Below are positions 8,698-17,419 of a stretch of DNA of 64,000 bases, one piece after another; position 1 is the stretch's first letter; each line of letters opens with the position of its first letter. The stretch is from assembly GCF_002980575.1 (NCBI RefSeq), contig NZ_PVBS01000001.1, forward strand, positions 1-64,000, given 5' to 3'. The notes under the pieces are model-generated. The model saw nothing but the letters and a program-made list of their open reading frames with translations, searched no databases and was not told the origin of the DNA. Origin of the DNA: Sphingobacterium gobiense. GTDB lineage: Bacteria; Bacteroidota; Bacteroidia; Sphingobacteriales; Sphingobacteriaceae. A program made the position numbers and the translations under genes.

Positions 8698-9120
8698 ATG
8701 AACTGGGGATTAAAGATTATATTGGGATTGGGAACGTTCATCATATTTATTGTAAGTGCCGGTATATATATGGTGACAAAGAATAAAGATACACTGGAAG
8801 ATGAGGACTACTATGAAAAAAGTTTATCCTATGATGAGGTTTATCAACGTAAACAGAACTTATTAGATGATAATGCTCGTCCAACCGTGAACATCAAAAA
8901 TGATACACTGTATATTGCCTTCAAGCAGGCACGTAATCGCGGGGAGCTTTTTTTTAAACGGCCATCTGATAATATGTTGGATATAGTGATACCCTTTGTA
9001 ACGGAAAGCCAGCATTATAGATTACCCGTGGGTAGCTTTACTAGGGGAAGTTGGCGGCTGGAAATTTCTTGGCAACAAGATGGAACGCCTTATACTTCTG
9101 ATCATAATCTATACTTCTAA
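8698..9120 (+). CDS. ccoH: FixH/CcoH family protein
   Basis: A 140-residue protein with one N-terminal membrane helix (about 5-25) and a periplasmic beta-rich domain, matching FixH/CcoH, an assembly or stability factor of the cbb3 oxidase. It sits 7 bp after ccoG and one base before the next gene. The YYEKSLSYDEVYQ segment just after the helix is typical of the Bacteroidota version. Conservation beyond that is low, but the operon position makes the assignment secure. Confidence 0.87.
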   Translation: MNWGLKIILGLGTFIIFIVSAGIYMVTKNKDTLEDEDYYEKSLSYDEVYQRKQNLLDDNARPTVNIKNDTLYIAFKQARNRGELFFKRPSDNMLDIVIPFVTESQHYRLPVGSFTRGSWRLEISWQQDGTPYTSDHNLYF

Positions 9121-9121
9121 T

Positions 9122-9814
9122 ATGACCTATCACTATTTAGCGTTTTTTATGGGTTTTTTTGGCAGTGTACATTGTGCTGTTATGTGTGGTCCATTGTTGA
9201 TCGCTATAAACGGCAACATAAGATTGTCATGGAACTTGGTTTTTAATCGGGTGCTTTATCAAATCGGACGCATACTGACCTACGGGATAATAGGTTTTTT
9301 TGTGGGATTATTAGGGGGTATGGCTACTATACAAGGATGGCAACAAGGGTTGAGTTGGACGGTAGGAATTGTACTTGTGTCAATCGGTGTGTTTTATCTC
9401 TTTGGGAAAAATACACAAGGGTTAATCCATTTTCAAAGAAAGGCAGTTCAACCGTTTACAAAATATATGGGGCGATGGCTTTATAGGCCTGGAGGTTCTC
9501 TTGTGGCGGGAATGTTAAATGGTATTTTGCCGTGTGGTATAGTGTATATAGCATTGGCGTCAGCTATGAATGCGGATTCTCTACTGAATAGCTTTCTTTT
9601 TATGGTCCTTTTCGGCTTGGGAACATTGCCTTTGCTCTTCCTCTTCTCTTTTGTAGGAAACTTTTCCAAACCCATTTTTAAACGTGGATTTAACCGAGTA
9701 TTGCCATTTCTTTATTTAGTTATGGGTATTTGGTTCATATTGAGAGGAGCGAACTTAGATATTCCTTATCTAAGTCCACTACTATACATAGATGGCGCCA
9801 TCAATTGTGCTTAA
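9122..9814 (+). CDS. sulfite exporter TauE/SafE family (UreH-like) membrane protein
   Basis: A 230-residue polytopic membrane protein with about six helices. The first helix carries FFGSVHCAVMCGP, the H-C-x3-C motif of the UreH/DsbD-like transmembrane domain found beside cbb3 genes; a second conserved Cys lies in NGILPCGIVY. The family is linked with copper or cytochrome maturation when encoded in cco operons, but its transported species is not firmly known. The ATG at 9122 is favoured because it directly follows the ccoH stop. It is the last gene of the operon and converges on the efflux outer-membrane gene 27 bp away. No ccoI or ccoS gene is in the window. Confidence 0.85.
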   Translation: MTYHYLAFFMGFFGSVHCAVMCGPLLIAINGNIRLSWNLVFNRVLYQIGRILTYGIIGFFVGLLGGMATIQGWQQGLSWTVGIVLVSIGVFYLFGKNTQGLIHFQRKAVQPFTKYMGRWLYRPGGSLVAGMLNGILPCGIVYIALASAMNADSLLNSFLFMVLFGLGTLPLLFLFSFVGNFSKPIFKRGFNRVLPFLYLVMGIWFILRGANLDIPYLSPLLYIDGAINCA

Positions 9815-9841
9815 AACCCAAAGAGCTTTACAAGGGATGCT

Positions 9842-11311
9842 TCATTCTATTGTCATTTCCTGCCATCCGCCGCCGAGTGCCCGATATAAATCGACATAAG
9901 CTTCTAGCTGTTTCTGTCTGATGTCAACCAATGCAAGTTCACTGGAGAGGGCATTGCTTTGGGCCGTGATTACTTCTAGATAAGTTGCATAATCACTCAT
10001 AAACAAAAGCGAAGCATTTCTAACGGCTAATTCGGAATTTTCCACTCTTCTTCTTGCCAGTGCGATTTGCTCTTTCTGTTTTTCCACCGTAATGACGGCG
10101 TTGGATACTTCGTGCACAGCTTCCATGACCGTTTTTTGTAGTTCCAGTTCTGTCATTTCGCGCTCGATCTTTGCAACTTCCCACGCGTTTTTTAATCGTC
10201 CGTTTCGAAAGACGGGTGCAGTTATTCCGCCAGCGATACCGCCTAGAAGAGCTCCTGGAATGTTAAACCAGTTTTTTGGCAGCATCGCGTTCACGCCAAA
10301 TACGCCGCTGAGCGACAGCTGGGGATAGCGCATAATCTGTTGTATATTCATTTCAGCGTTAGCGGCAACGAGTGCATATTCAGCCCGTTTAATGTCGGGT
10401 CGGTTCCTGACAATCTCTAGAGGAGCACCTAAAGTGATGCTGTTTTCAGTGTTCATCAGACTGTCTATTTTAAAACCTCTGCTTACAACATTTGGCATCT
10501 CGCCTATTAAGACATTTAGTGCGTTTTCTTGCAGCGCAATTTCTTTCTCCAACTCGGGGATCAGTGAAGCAGCGACCAGTCGCTGTGATTCTGTTTGTTG
10601 GATGGCTAATGCAGTTATCTCTCCAGCGTCATATTGCAATCGGATCATGCGTAGCGTACTGTCATTAAGTTGTAGGTTGCGTTTGGCAACTTCAATTTGA
10701 GCGTCTAGCATGATAAGGTTAAAATACCCTTTGGCAACATCGGCAATCAGACGGGTTTGGATAGCATTTTTTGCCTCATAAGAATCTAAAAAATCTGATT
10801 TTAGAATATCTTGCTGATGGGCGATTCGTCCCCATATATCGAGCTCCCAACTAAATTCTAATCCCGTAGCAAATTGCGATTGGTAGTTAAAAAGGTTGTC
10901 CGGTGCTTCTTTGTCGCCATACCATCCCGACGATGGATTTCCATAAAAATCCCTCGATCGATATTGTCTATTTACGGTAGCAATATTGCCGTCAATGGAA
11001 GGAAGATATTCCAGTTTGTTCTGTTTTAGATTACGATTGGCGATTTCAATATTCTTCAATGCTGTTCGCATATCGTAGTTGTTTACGAGCGCTGTATCAA
11101 TAAGGGCGATGAGTTGCGGATCATTGAAAAATGCGCGCCAAGAAACCTGTGCAAAGGTAATTGTATCCTGTTGATACGTGAGCGTATCTCCTCGAAAACT
11201 CTCGGGCAGATTTAATTCGGGTTGGACGTAACGCTTACCGACTTTGCATGCGGATAAGCTGACCAATACTGCCGTAATATATACCAGTCGTTTCAGTGTC
11301 ATAGTATTCAT
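9842..11311 (-). CDS. RND efflux outer membrane factor (TolC/OprM-NodT family lipoprotein)
   Basis: A 489-residue outer-membrane channel of the NodT/OprM type. The signal peptide ends in a lipobox with C22 (VSLSACK), so the protein is probably lipid-anchored. The two repeated OEP domains are visible, with the VGKRYVQPELNLPESFRG start and a late TLEVITAQSNALSSELALVDIRQ segment typical of the family. It forms the exit duct for the upstream pump. It is the last gene of a three-gene operon, 3 bp after the pump gene. An ATG three codons downstream is an alternative start. Confidence 0.93.
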   Translation of the reverse strand: MNTMTLKRLVYITAVLVSLSACKVGKRYVQPELNLPESFRGDTLTYQQDTITFAQVSWRAFFNDPQLIALIDTALVNNYDMRTALKNIEIANRNLKQNKLEYLPSIDGNIATVNRQYRSRDFYGNPSSGWYGDKEAPDNLFNYQSQFATGLEFSWELDIWGRIAHQQDILKSDFLDSYEAKNAIQTRLIADVAKGYFNLIMLDAQIEVAKRNLQLNDSTLRMIRLQYDAGEITALAIQQTESQRLVAASLIPELEKEIALQENALNVLIGEMPNVVSRGFKIDSLMNTENSITLGAPLEIVRNRPDIKRAEYALVAANAEMNIQQIMRYPQLSLSGVFGVNAMLPKNWFNIPGALLGGIAGGITAPVFRNGRLKNAWEVAKIEREMTELELQKTVMEAVHEVSNAVITVEKQKEQIALARRRVENSELAVRNASLLFMSDYATYLEVITAQSNALSSELALVDIRQKQLEAYVDLYRALGGGWQEMTIE

Positions 11312-11314
11312 ACG

Positions 11315-14300
11315 TTATTCGTCAGAAGATTTAAGTTTCTCCCTTACTTTTTCATCTAGTGTTTTAAAGACCATAAACAAGACAGGGATAATAAATATAC
11401 CAAATATTACACCGGATAGCATGCCACCTGCAGCACTGAAGCTGATCGAGTGGTTTCCAATAGCGGAGGGGCCAACGGTCCACATCAAAGGGACTAATCC
11501 AGCGACAAAAGCAAGTGACGTCATCAGAATAGGACGTAGACGTAATTTCGCGCCCATAACGGCTGCATCGTAAATACTCATGCCTTTGTTACGCTGTTGT
11601 ATAGCAAACTCAACAATAAGAATCGCATTTTTTGCCAACAAACCAATCAACATAATTAGTCCCACTTGTACATAAATGTTGTTTTGTAACCCCACTATCC
11701 AGATGGTGGAGAATACACCAATTAATCCGACGGGAACGGAGAGTAAAACTGCCCATGGAAGAATATAGCTCTCGTATTGGGCAGCTAAAAGGAAGTATAT
11801 AAAGATGAATGAAAGCCCAAAAATAAGGATGGTTTGTGAGCCTGCCTGACTTTCTTCGTAGGCCATTCCTGTCCATTCATAACCATAGTTGGCGGGTAGT
11901 TCGGCAGCGGCAAGCTGCTCGATAGCTGCCATGGCATCGCCTGTACTATATCCGGCACCGGGTGTAGCGTTCACGGTGATCGAGTTATATAAGTTGTAAC
12001 GCGAAACAGATTCGGGGCCGATAACTTTATTTAGTGTCATCAGTGTTCCTACAGGTACCATTCCTCCGTCCTTATTTCGGACAAAAATTGAGTTGAGTGA
12101 TTCGGGGTCAGTTCGGAAATCAAAATCAGCTTGCATATATACACGATATGTTCTGCCGAAACGGTTAAAATCTCCACCGTTCACACGGGCGAAATATAAC
12201 CGGATGGTGGCCATCATTTCGCGAATGTCAACACCGAGACTTTTTGCTTTGACCACATCGATATCAGCTTCAAACTGTGGGAAATTAGATTTAAACGTTG
12301 TGTATGCGTTGCCCACTTCTGGGAGTTTGTTAATCTGCCGGATAAAGGTATCGGCAACAAGATCGAAATCGCGAATATCACCGCCCAAACGATCTTGTAA
12401 TACCAGCTCCAATCCTGCAAATTCGCCAAACCCTTGTACAGTTGGTCGTGGGAATACCGTGAATGTAGCCTCGTCGATTTCCGATAGGTCATTTCGAATA
12501 GTGTCCATAAACGCATTTATGGATTTGATGTCTGTACGCTCCTTGTGGGACTTAAGGTTAATATAACCAGCGGCAAATGCAGGACTAACTCCTCCGTCCA
12601 AGGCGTTGAAGCCCGATACAGTTGTCATCCCCGCGATATCTTCTCGTTTCTTTAGGATACTGTCGGCCTTGCGCAATACGGCCGTAGTTCTGGATAACGA
12701 AGCGCCCGGGGGCATGGCCAACGAGTAGGTTATAAAACTATCGTCCTCTGTAGGAATAAAACTTCTTGGCGTATTCATCAAGAACACGGTACCTATGAGT
12801 GTGATGATGGCTAGCCCTAAAAAGGCTAGCTTCTTATGATTCAACAAATACTTTACGCCAGAAAGATATTTGGTTGTAAATCGATCAAAAGTTGTATTAA
12901 AGGCCGTGAAGAACCTTGTTTTATATTTTTGAAAGGTATTCAGTTTTTTCTCTTCCTCTATTTTCTGAGGATGTACAGGTTTGAGCAATAGTGCACAAAG
13001 AGCCGGGGAGAGGGTTAAAGCATTTACCGCGGATATTAATATCGCCGTTGCAAGTGTATAGGCAAACTGTTGATAGAAAATACCTGCCGGCCCCTTCATA
13101 AAACCCACCGGAAGGAATACCGCGGCCATGACCATTGTAATGGATAGAATAGCGCTGGTAATCTCGGACATGGTCTGTATAGTGGCTTCTTTAGCTTTCA
13201 AACCTGTCTCATGCATTTTCTGATGTACCGCCTCAACGACAACAATGGCGTCGTCTACCACGATCCCGATAGCGAGAACGAGTGCGAACATGGTGAGTAC
13301 ATTCAAAGAGAAACCAAAAAGGCTTAAAAAGAAAAACGTACCTACAAGCGACACGGGAATAGCAATCGCCGGTATTAATGTGGAACGGAAATCTTGTAAG
13401 AAAATGAACACGATAATAAATACCAAAATAAAAGCTTCAAAAAGCGTATGCTTTACTTGGTTGATAGACTCGTCAATTTGATCCCGCACACTATAGGATA
13501 TTTCATAATGCATTCCTTTTGGAAAGGCGACCGATATTTCCTCTAGTACTTTTCGTACCTCTTGATCGATGGCATGCGCATTGGAGCCACTGGTTTGTGT
13601 AATATTGAGGGTCAAGCCCGGATAGCCATTCACTTTGTTATCACTGTTCAAGTTTGTGGCACCGAACTCAATACGTGCAATATCCTTTAAGTATAAAACA
13701 GAACCATCGACATTGGTTTTTATAACCATGTTCTCGAACTCTTCAGGTTGTGAAAAGCGTCCCTTATGCCGGATGACTGTTTCGAATACTTCATCGGTGG
13801 CTTCTCCGAATTTGCCTGGCGCCATCTCGAAGTTCTGATCATTTAAAGCTTTTGTGACATCTTGAGGTACTAAATTGTACAACGCCAGTTTTTCAGGATT
13901 CAGCCAGACACGCATCGAGTAATCCCGCGCACCGATCCTCGCCACTTGAGCTACGCCATCTACCCGTAAAAGGGGACGAATCATATTGATTTGAGCATAG
14001 GCCTGCAAAAAAGTTTCATCGTAAATGGAATCTTTATGATCAGAGTAGAGGTTTATTGTCATAATAGCACCACTCTGTCTCGGCTGCACAATTATTCCAT
14101 TTTCATTGACTTCTGTAGGAATAGTGGAGATAGCTCTGGAAATACGGGTCTGTACATTAACCGACGCAATGTCGGGATTCGTGCCTGTTTTGAAGAATAC
14201 TTGTATACTACCCGAGCCCGAGTTTGTTGCCGTTGATCGGATGTATGTCATATCTTCAACACCATTGATTGCTTCTTCAACGGGCAACAATACACTCTCT

Positions 14301-14473
14301 GCGACTGTTTCAGAGTTTGCTCCCGGATAGCTTAAGGATACCACTACGCTGGGAGGAGCGATTTCAGGAAATCTACTGACGGGAAGTATTACCATTCCCA
14401 CCAGGCCTAAGATCACTAAAATAAGGGACACCACGGTGGCTAACACCGGTCTGTTTATGAATGTTTTTAACAT
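11315..14473 (-). CDS. RND multidrug efflux pump, AcrB/MexB (HAE1) family
   Basis: A 1052-residue inner-membrane proton/drug antiporter. It begins with the typical [17 protein letters not shown] helix, has twelve membrane segments in two halves separated by large periplasmic loops, and carries the relay segment [17 protein letters not shown] with the paired aspartates of helix 4. The second half contains [14 protein letters not shown] and [16 protein letters not shown]. Length and motifs match AcrB-type hydrophobe pumps, not heavy-metal pumps. Substrates cannot be predicted. It lies between the adaptor (58 bp upstream) and the TolC-like gene (3 bp downstream). Confidence 0.96.
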   Translation of the reverse strand: MLKTFINRPVLATVVSLILVILGLVGMVILPVSRFPEIAPPSVVVSLSYPGANSETVAESVLLPVEEAINGVEDMTYIRSTATNSGSGSIQVFFKTGTNPDIASVNVQTRISRAISTIPTEVNENGIIVQPRQSGAIMTINLYSDHKDSIYDETFLQAYAQINMIRPLLRVDGVAQVARIGARDYSMRVWLNPEKLALYNLVPQDVTKALNDQNFEMAPGKFGEATDEVFETVIRHKGRFSQPEEFENMVIKTNVDGSVLYLKDIARIEFGATNLNSDNKVNGYPGLTLNITQTSGSNAHAIDQEVRKVLEEISVAFPKGMHYEISYSVRDQIDESINQVKHTLFEAFILVFIIVFIFLQDFRSTLIPAIAIPVSLVGTFFFLSLFGFSLNVLTMFALVLAIGIVVDDAIVVVEAVHQKMHETGLKAKEATIQTMSEITSAILSITMVMAAVFLPVGFMKGPAGIFYQQFAYTLATAILISAVNALTLSPALCALLLKPVHPQKIEEEKKLNTFQKYKTRFFTAFNTTFDRFTTKYLSGVKYLLNHKKLAFLGLAIITLIGTVFLMNTPRSFIPTEDDSFITYSLAMPPGASLSRTTAVLRKADSILKKREDIAGMTTVSGFNALDGGVSPAFAAGYINLKSHKERTDIKSINAFMDTIRNDLSEIDEATFTVFPRPTVQGFGEFAGLELVLQDRLGGDIRDFDLVADTFIRQINKLPEVGNAYTTFKSNFPQFEADIDVVKAKSLGVDIREMMATIRLYFARVNGGDFNRFGRTYRVYMQADFDFRTDPESLNSIFVRNKDGGMVPVGTLMTLNKVIGPESVSRYNLYNSITVNATPGAGYSTGDAMAAIEQLAAAELPANYGYEWTGMAYEESQAGSQTILIFGLSFIFIYFLLAAQYESYILPWAVLLSVPVGLIGVFSTIWIVGLQNNIYVQVGLIMLIGLLAKNAILIVEFAIQQRNKGMSIYDAAVMGAKLRLRPILMTSLAFVAGLVPLMWTVGPSAIGNHSISFSAAGGMLSGVIFGIFIIPVLFMVFKTLDEKVREKLKSSDE

Positions 14474-14531
14474 TTGAACAATACTTTAAAAATCAATCTG
14501 GTAAGGGGACAGAAGATGAAAACATCCGCAA

Positions 14532-15695
14532 TTATTGTGAGATAGGTGTTACCACAGAGCCGTCCGTGATTTTATCAATTCCGGAAAGCAAGACCCGATC
14601 TCCAATGTTTAAGCCAGAGACAATATAATTATCTTTACTGGTGCCCTCTATTTTAATTGAACGGCGCTCGACTCGGTTGTTGTCATCTAAGGTATACACA
14701 AATGTTCTATCTTGTAAAGAGCTGGTTGCGACTTGCGGAATTTGGATTACGCCTTTTTTAGTCTCTGATATTTTTAGTGTACCTGTACTACCGTTTCTTA
14801 AGATATTGTCTTCGTTTGGAAAAGAAGCTCTTAAAGAGATTGCCCCGGTTGTTCTATCGACTTGGCCGTCGATAGCGTCTACAATACCTTTTTCATCGTA
14901 GGTTTCACCATCTGCAAGTATTAAGGTAGCGTCAGGAAATACTAATCTATGTTTGCTGTTTTTGATGCCTAAAATGCTATCCTCCCGCGCCTTTAGTTTT
15001 GAAAAATATAAGAAGTCTGACTCATTCACCGAAAAATAGACATATACTTCCTGTACATCGGACAACACAGTCATTGGCTCGCTGTCGCCTTTCGTTACGA
15101 GGTTTCCGATTCTCTTCGGGATCCGACCGATATAACCACTAACCGGTGCTTTCAAAATAGTAAACTCTTTGCTAATTTCTGCATTTCGTACTTCGGCAGC
15201 TGCTTGGTCGAGCGAAGCTTTCGCCACGTCGTAATCCGACATTACCTTCCGTAGTCTGACTTCAGATATGACATCGTTGTCTACCAACGGTTTTAGACGC
15301 TCTACCTCCAATTTCGCATTTTCCAGTCTTGCTTTGGCGACATTCTGATTGGCGACAGCGTTGTTGAGTCCTTCCTGATATACGGAGGCATCTATTTTAA
15401 ATAAATTTTGTCCTTTCTCTACGTATTGTCCCTCGTCTACGTATATCTCTTGCAAAATACCTTCCACTTGTGGGCGGATTTCTACATTTACCTTGCCCTC
15501 AATTGTTCCAAGATAATTTTTTACTGTTACCGCGCTACTGGTGTCCACCATGTGTACAGGCAACGCAATAGGTTTATTTGTTGTTTCTTCCGATTTTCCG
15601 GTGTTACAATTTGAAAAAAAAGCTGTAATAGCCACAGCCATTAACGTGTATGCGATTTGTTTTAACTTTGGATTTCTGTTGCTCATTTTTAACAT
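14532..15695 (-). CDS. RND efflux periplasmic adaptor (MFP) lipoprotein
   Basis: A 387-residue membrane-fusion protein linking pump and outer-membrane channel. The signal ends at lipobox cysteine C30 (FFSNCN). A barrel-sandwich lipoyl domain, an alpha-helical hairpin (about 95-165, with ANQNVAKARLENAKLEVERL) and a beta-barrel domain follow in the usual AcrA/MexA order. First gene of the efflux operon. An ATG three codons downstream (MSNRN) is an equally good start. The upstream region holds a palindromic operator candidate at the predicted transcription start, which suggests repressor control, but no regulator gene adjoins the operon. Confidence 0.94.
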   Translation of the reverse strand: MLKMSNRNPKLKQIAYTLMAVAITAFFSNCNTGKSEETTNKPIALPVHMVDTSSAVTVKNYLGTIEGKVNVEIRPQVEGILQEIYVDEGQYVEKGQNLFKIDASVYQEGLNNAVANQNVAKARLENAKLEVERLKPLVDNDVISEVRLRKVMSDYDVAKASLDQAAAEVRNAEISKEFTILKAPVSGYIGRIPKRIGNLVTKGDSEPMTVLSDVQEVYVYFSVNESDFLYFSKLKAREDSILGIKNSKHRLVFPDATLILADGETYDEKGIVDAIDGQVDRTTGAISLRASFPNEDNILRNGSTGTLKISETKKGVIQIPQVATSSLQDRTFVYTLDDNNRVERRSIKIEGTSKDNYIVSGLNIGDRVLLSGIDKITDGSVVTPISQ

Positions 15696-15723
15696 TATAT
15701 CTTAATATAATCTACGTGTTTAT

Positions 15724-15756
15724 TGTAACGGTTTGGTTACAGAGTGTGCAATTATA
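15724..15756 (-). promoter_or_regulatory. efflux operon promoter with overlapping inverted-repeat operator
   Basis: On the minus strand, TATAATTG (15749-15756) matches seven of eight positions of the -7 consensus. Eight bases downstream lies a perfect inverted repeat TGTAAC-N6-GTTACA (15724-15741). A repressor bound there would cover the start of transcription. The site ends 29 bp before the adaptor start codon. Confidence 0.45.
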
Positions 15757-15800
15757 ACGTTTTTTATATAGAATAGTTGTTCCTTTAACAATTCTTAACG

Positions 15801-15819
15801 TAAACTAACTGTTCGTTTA
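15801..15819. promoter_or_regulatory. TetR-type palindrome in the divergent efflux/cls region
   Basis: TAAACTAACTGTTCGTTTA is a 19-bp near-palindrome, symmetric except for one pair of positions on each side and the centre. Its AAACnAAC/GTTnGTTT shape resembles TetR-family operators. It lies 106 bp from the efflux start and 43 bp from the cls start, so it may control either gene. No TetR gene is in the window. Confidence 0.38.
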
Positions 15820-15861
15820 ATTCACATAAAAGCCCTATTTTTATTGGACGTTGGTCGACAT

Positions 15862-17340
15862 ATGGAATTTACACAAGAACTGCTCCATTTTTTAAAACAA
15901 TGGTATTGGATACCGATTGTTTTTCTGTATTTGGGTGTGCTCAGCACTATTTTAATTGAGAACAGAAATCCTACAAAAACTTTATCGTGGATTCTGGTCA
16001 TTATTTTTTTACCGGTTATCGGGCTGTTAATTTATTATTTTTTCGGACAGAAATTTAATAAAGTTAGACGGCTGAAACGAGTGAACGACGCACAAATGAT
16101 ACGCTTGGAGAAGGAATGGGAACGTTTGGAACCTTATATGGAACAGAATATTGCCCGTATTAACGAGCGAATAGGTACGCTTTCTAGGGTGTTTACGTTT
16201 TTAAAAAACGAACGTGTTTCGTCACCGACAACAGAAAACAGCGTAAAATTGCTTATTAACGGCGAAGAAAAGTTTCCCGACTTTCTGAAATCCTTACGGG
16301 GCGCCTGTCATTCTATTCACTTAGAATACTATATTTTCGAAATGGGTACGATTGGTAGAGAGGTTCTGCATATTTTGGAAGAAAAAGCCAAAGAAGGTGT
16401 TTTCGTGCGCGTCCTAGTGGACAGTATCGGCTCGCCGGCTTTCATAAAATATCTGGCAAAACGTAAGGATTGGGGGGGTGAATTTAGAGGTTTCCTGCCA
16501 GTGACTTTTACTTCATTGGGGAGCAGCAATTATCGAAACCACCGTAAAATAGCTATCATTGATGGGAAGATAGGATACATAGGAGGAATCAACATTTCAG
16601 ATAGATATATCAATACCCCAACAAATAATAATCCCCTTTTTTGGCGTGATACATCTTTAAAGATAGAAGGACCGGCTGTTAACATGCTCCAGATTGGCTT
16701 TTGGAACTCGTGGAATTTAGCGGATGGCAGACCTTTTCAACTGAGTGATGGATATCTGCTCCACCAGATGCCGGACACAGAAAGAAAAGGAAGAGCGGCG
16801 GTTTCCTTTGTTGAAAGTGATCCTGGGTCACTAGGGCCTTTTAATATGGAGGCTATTCTCGTGGGATTGGGAGAGGCAGATAACAAAATTCAGCTTGTGA
16901 CACCGTATTATGTGCCAAGCGATGAATTGTCAACCGCGTTAAAGGTGGCCGCAGCTTCGGGCTTGGAAGTTGAATTGATGTTGCCAGAGAAATCGGACTC
17001 TTATATCGTGCAACATGCTAGTCTTTCATTTATTAAGCCTCTGTTGGAACGGGGTGTAAAGGTCTATTTTTATAAGAAAGGCTTTATCCATGCAAAAACA
17101 ATCAATATCGACGGAAAGCTTTCTTATATAGGTACAGTCAATTTAGATACACGTAGTTTTTATATCAATTACGAAATAGCGGCAGTTGTTTCTGATGATG
17201 CTGTTTGTAGGCAATTGGAAGAACAATTTGAGCGCGATAAAGAAGATTGTGAGCTTATGACTTTGGCCGAATGGAAAAAGCGGAATGTATGGAAACGAGG
17301 CCTTGATTCTGTATGCCGCTTGCTTGCTCCGCTATTATAA
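15862..17340 (+). CDS. cls: cardiolipin synthase (phospholipase D superfamily)
   Basis: A 492-residue membrane-bound cardiolipin synthase. Two N-terminal helices (about 12-32 and 40-62) precede two PLD half-domains. The first HKD motif is H227-R-K-x4-D (NHRKIAIIDG) and the second H410-A-K-x4-D (HAKTINIDG), each followed by IGxxNxxxR. The enzyme joins two phosphatidylglycerols (or transfers a phosphatidyl group) to form cardiolipin. I chose the ATG at 15862 over the TTG at 15844 because it is a standard codon and leaves a normal N-terminus for the family. It is transcribed divergently from the efflux operon. Confidence 0.93.
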   Translation: MEFTQELLHFLKQWYWIPIVFLYLGVLSTILIENRNPTKTLSWILVIIFLPVIGLLIYYFFGQKFNKVRRLKRVNDAQMIRLEKEWERLEPYMEQNIARINERIGTLSRVFTFLKNERVSSPTTENSVKLLINGEEKFPDFLKSLRGACHSIHLEYYIFEMGTIGREVLHILEEKAKEGVFVRVLVDSIGSPAFIKYLAKRKDWGGEFRGFLPVTFTSLGSSNYRNHRKIAIIDGKIGYIGGINISDRYINTPTNNNPLFWRDTSLKIEGPAVNMLQIGFWNSWNLADGRPFQLSDGYLLHQMPDTERKGRAAVSFVESDPGSLGPFNMEAILVGLGEADNKIQLVTPYYVPSDELSTALKVAAASGLEVELMLPEKSDSYIVQHASLSFIKPLLERGVKVYFYKKGFIHAKTINIDGKLSYIGTVNLDTRSFYINYEIAAVVSDDAVCRQLEEQFERDKEDCELMTLAEWKKRNVWKRGLDSVCRLLAPLL

Positions 17341-17419
17341 GGTGTTAAACCTAGGTCAAAAATAATCGATTTCACAAAAAAATGGATATATTTATCTCCG
17401 CGAAAAAACTGTGTATTTA

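Noticed and set aside
11315..14473. Several open frames of 67-157 codons on the plus strand inside the RND pump gene
   Set aside because: They are shadows of the long pump gene, have no ribosome binding sites and no recognisable domains.
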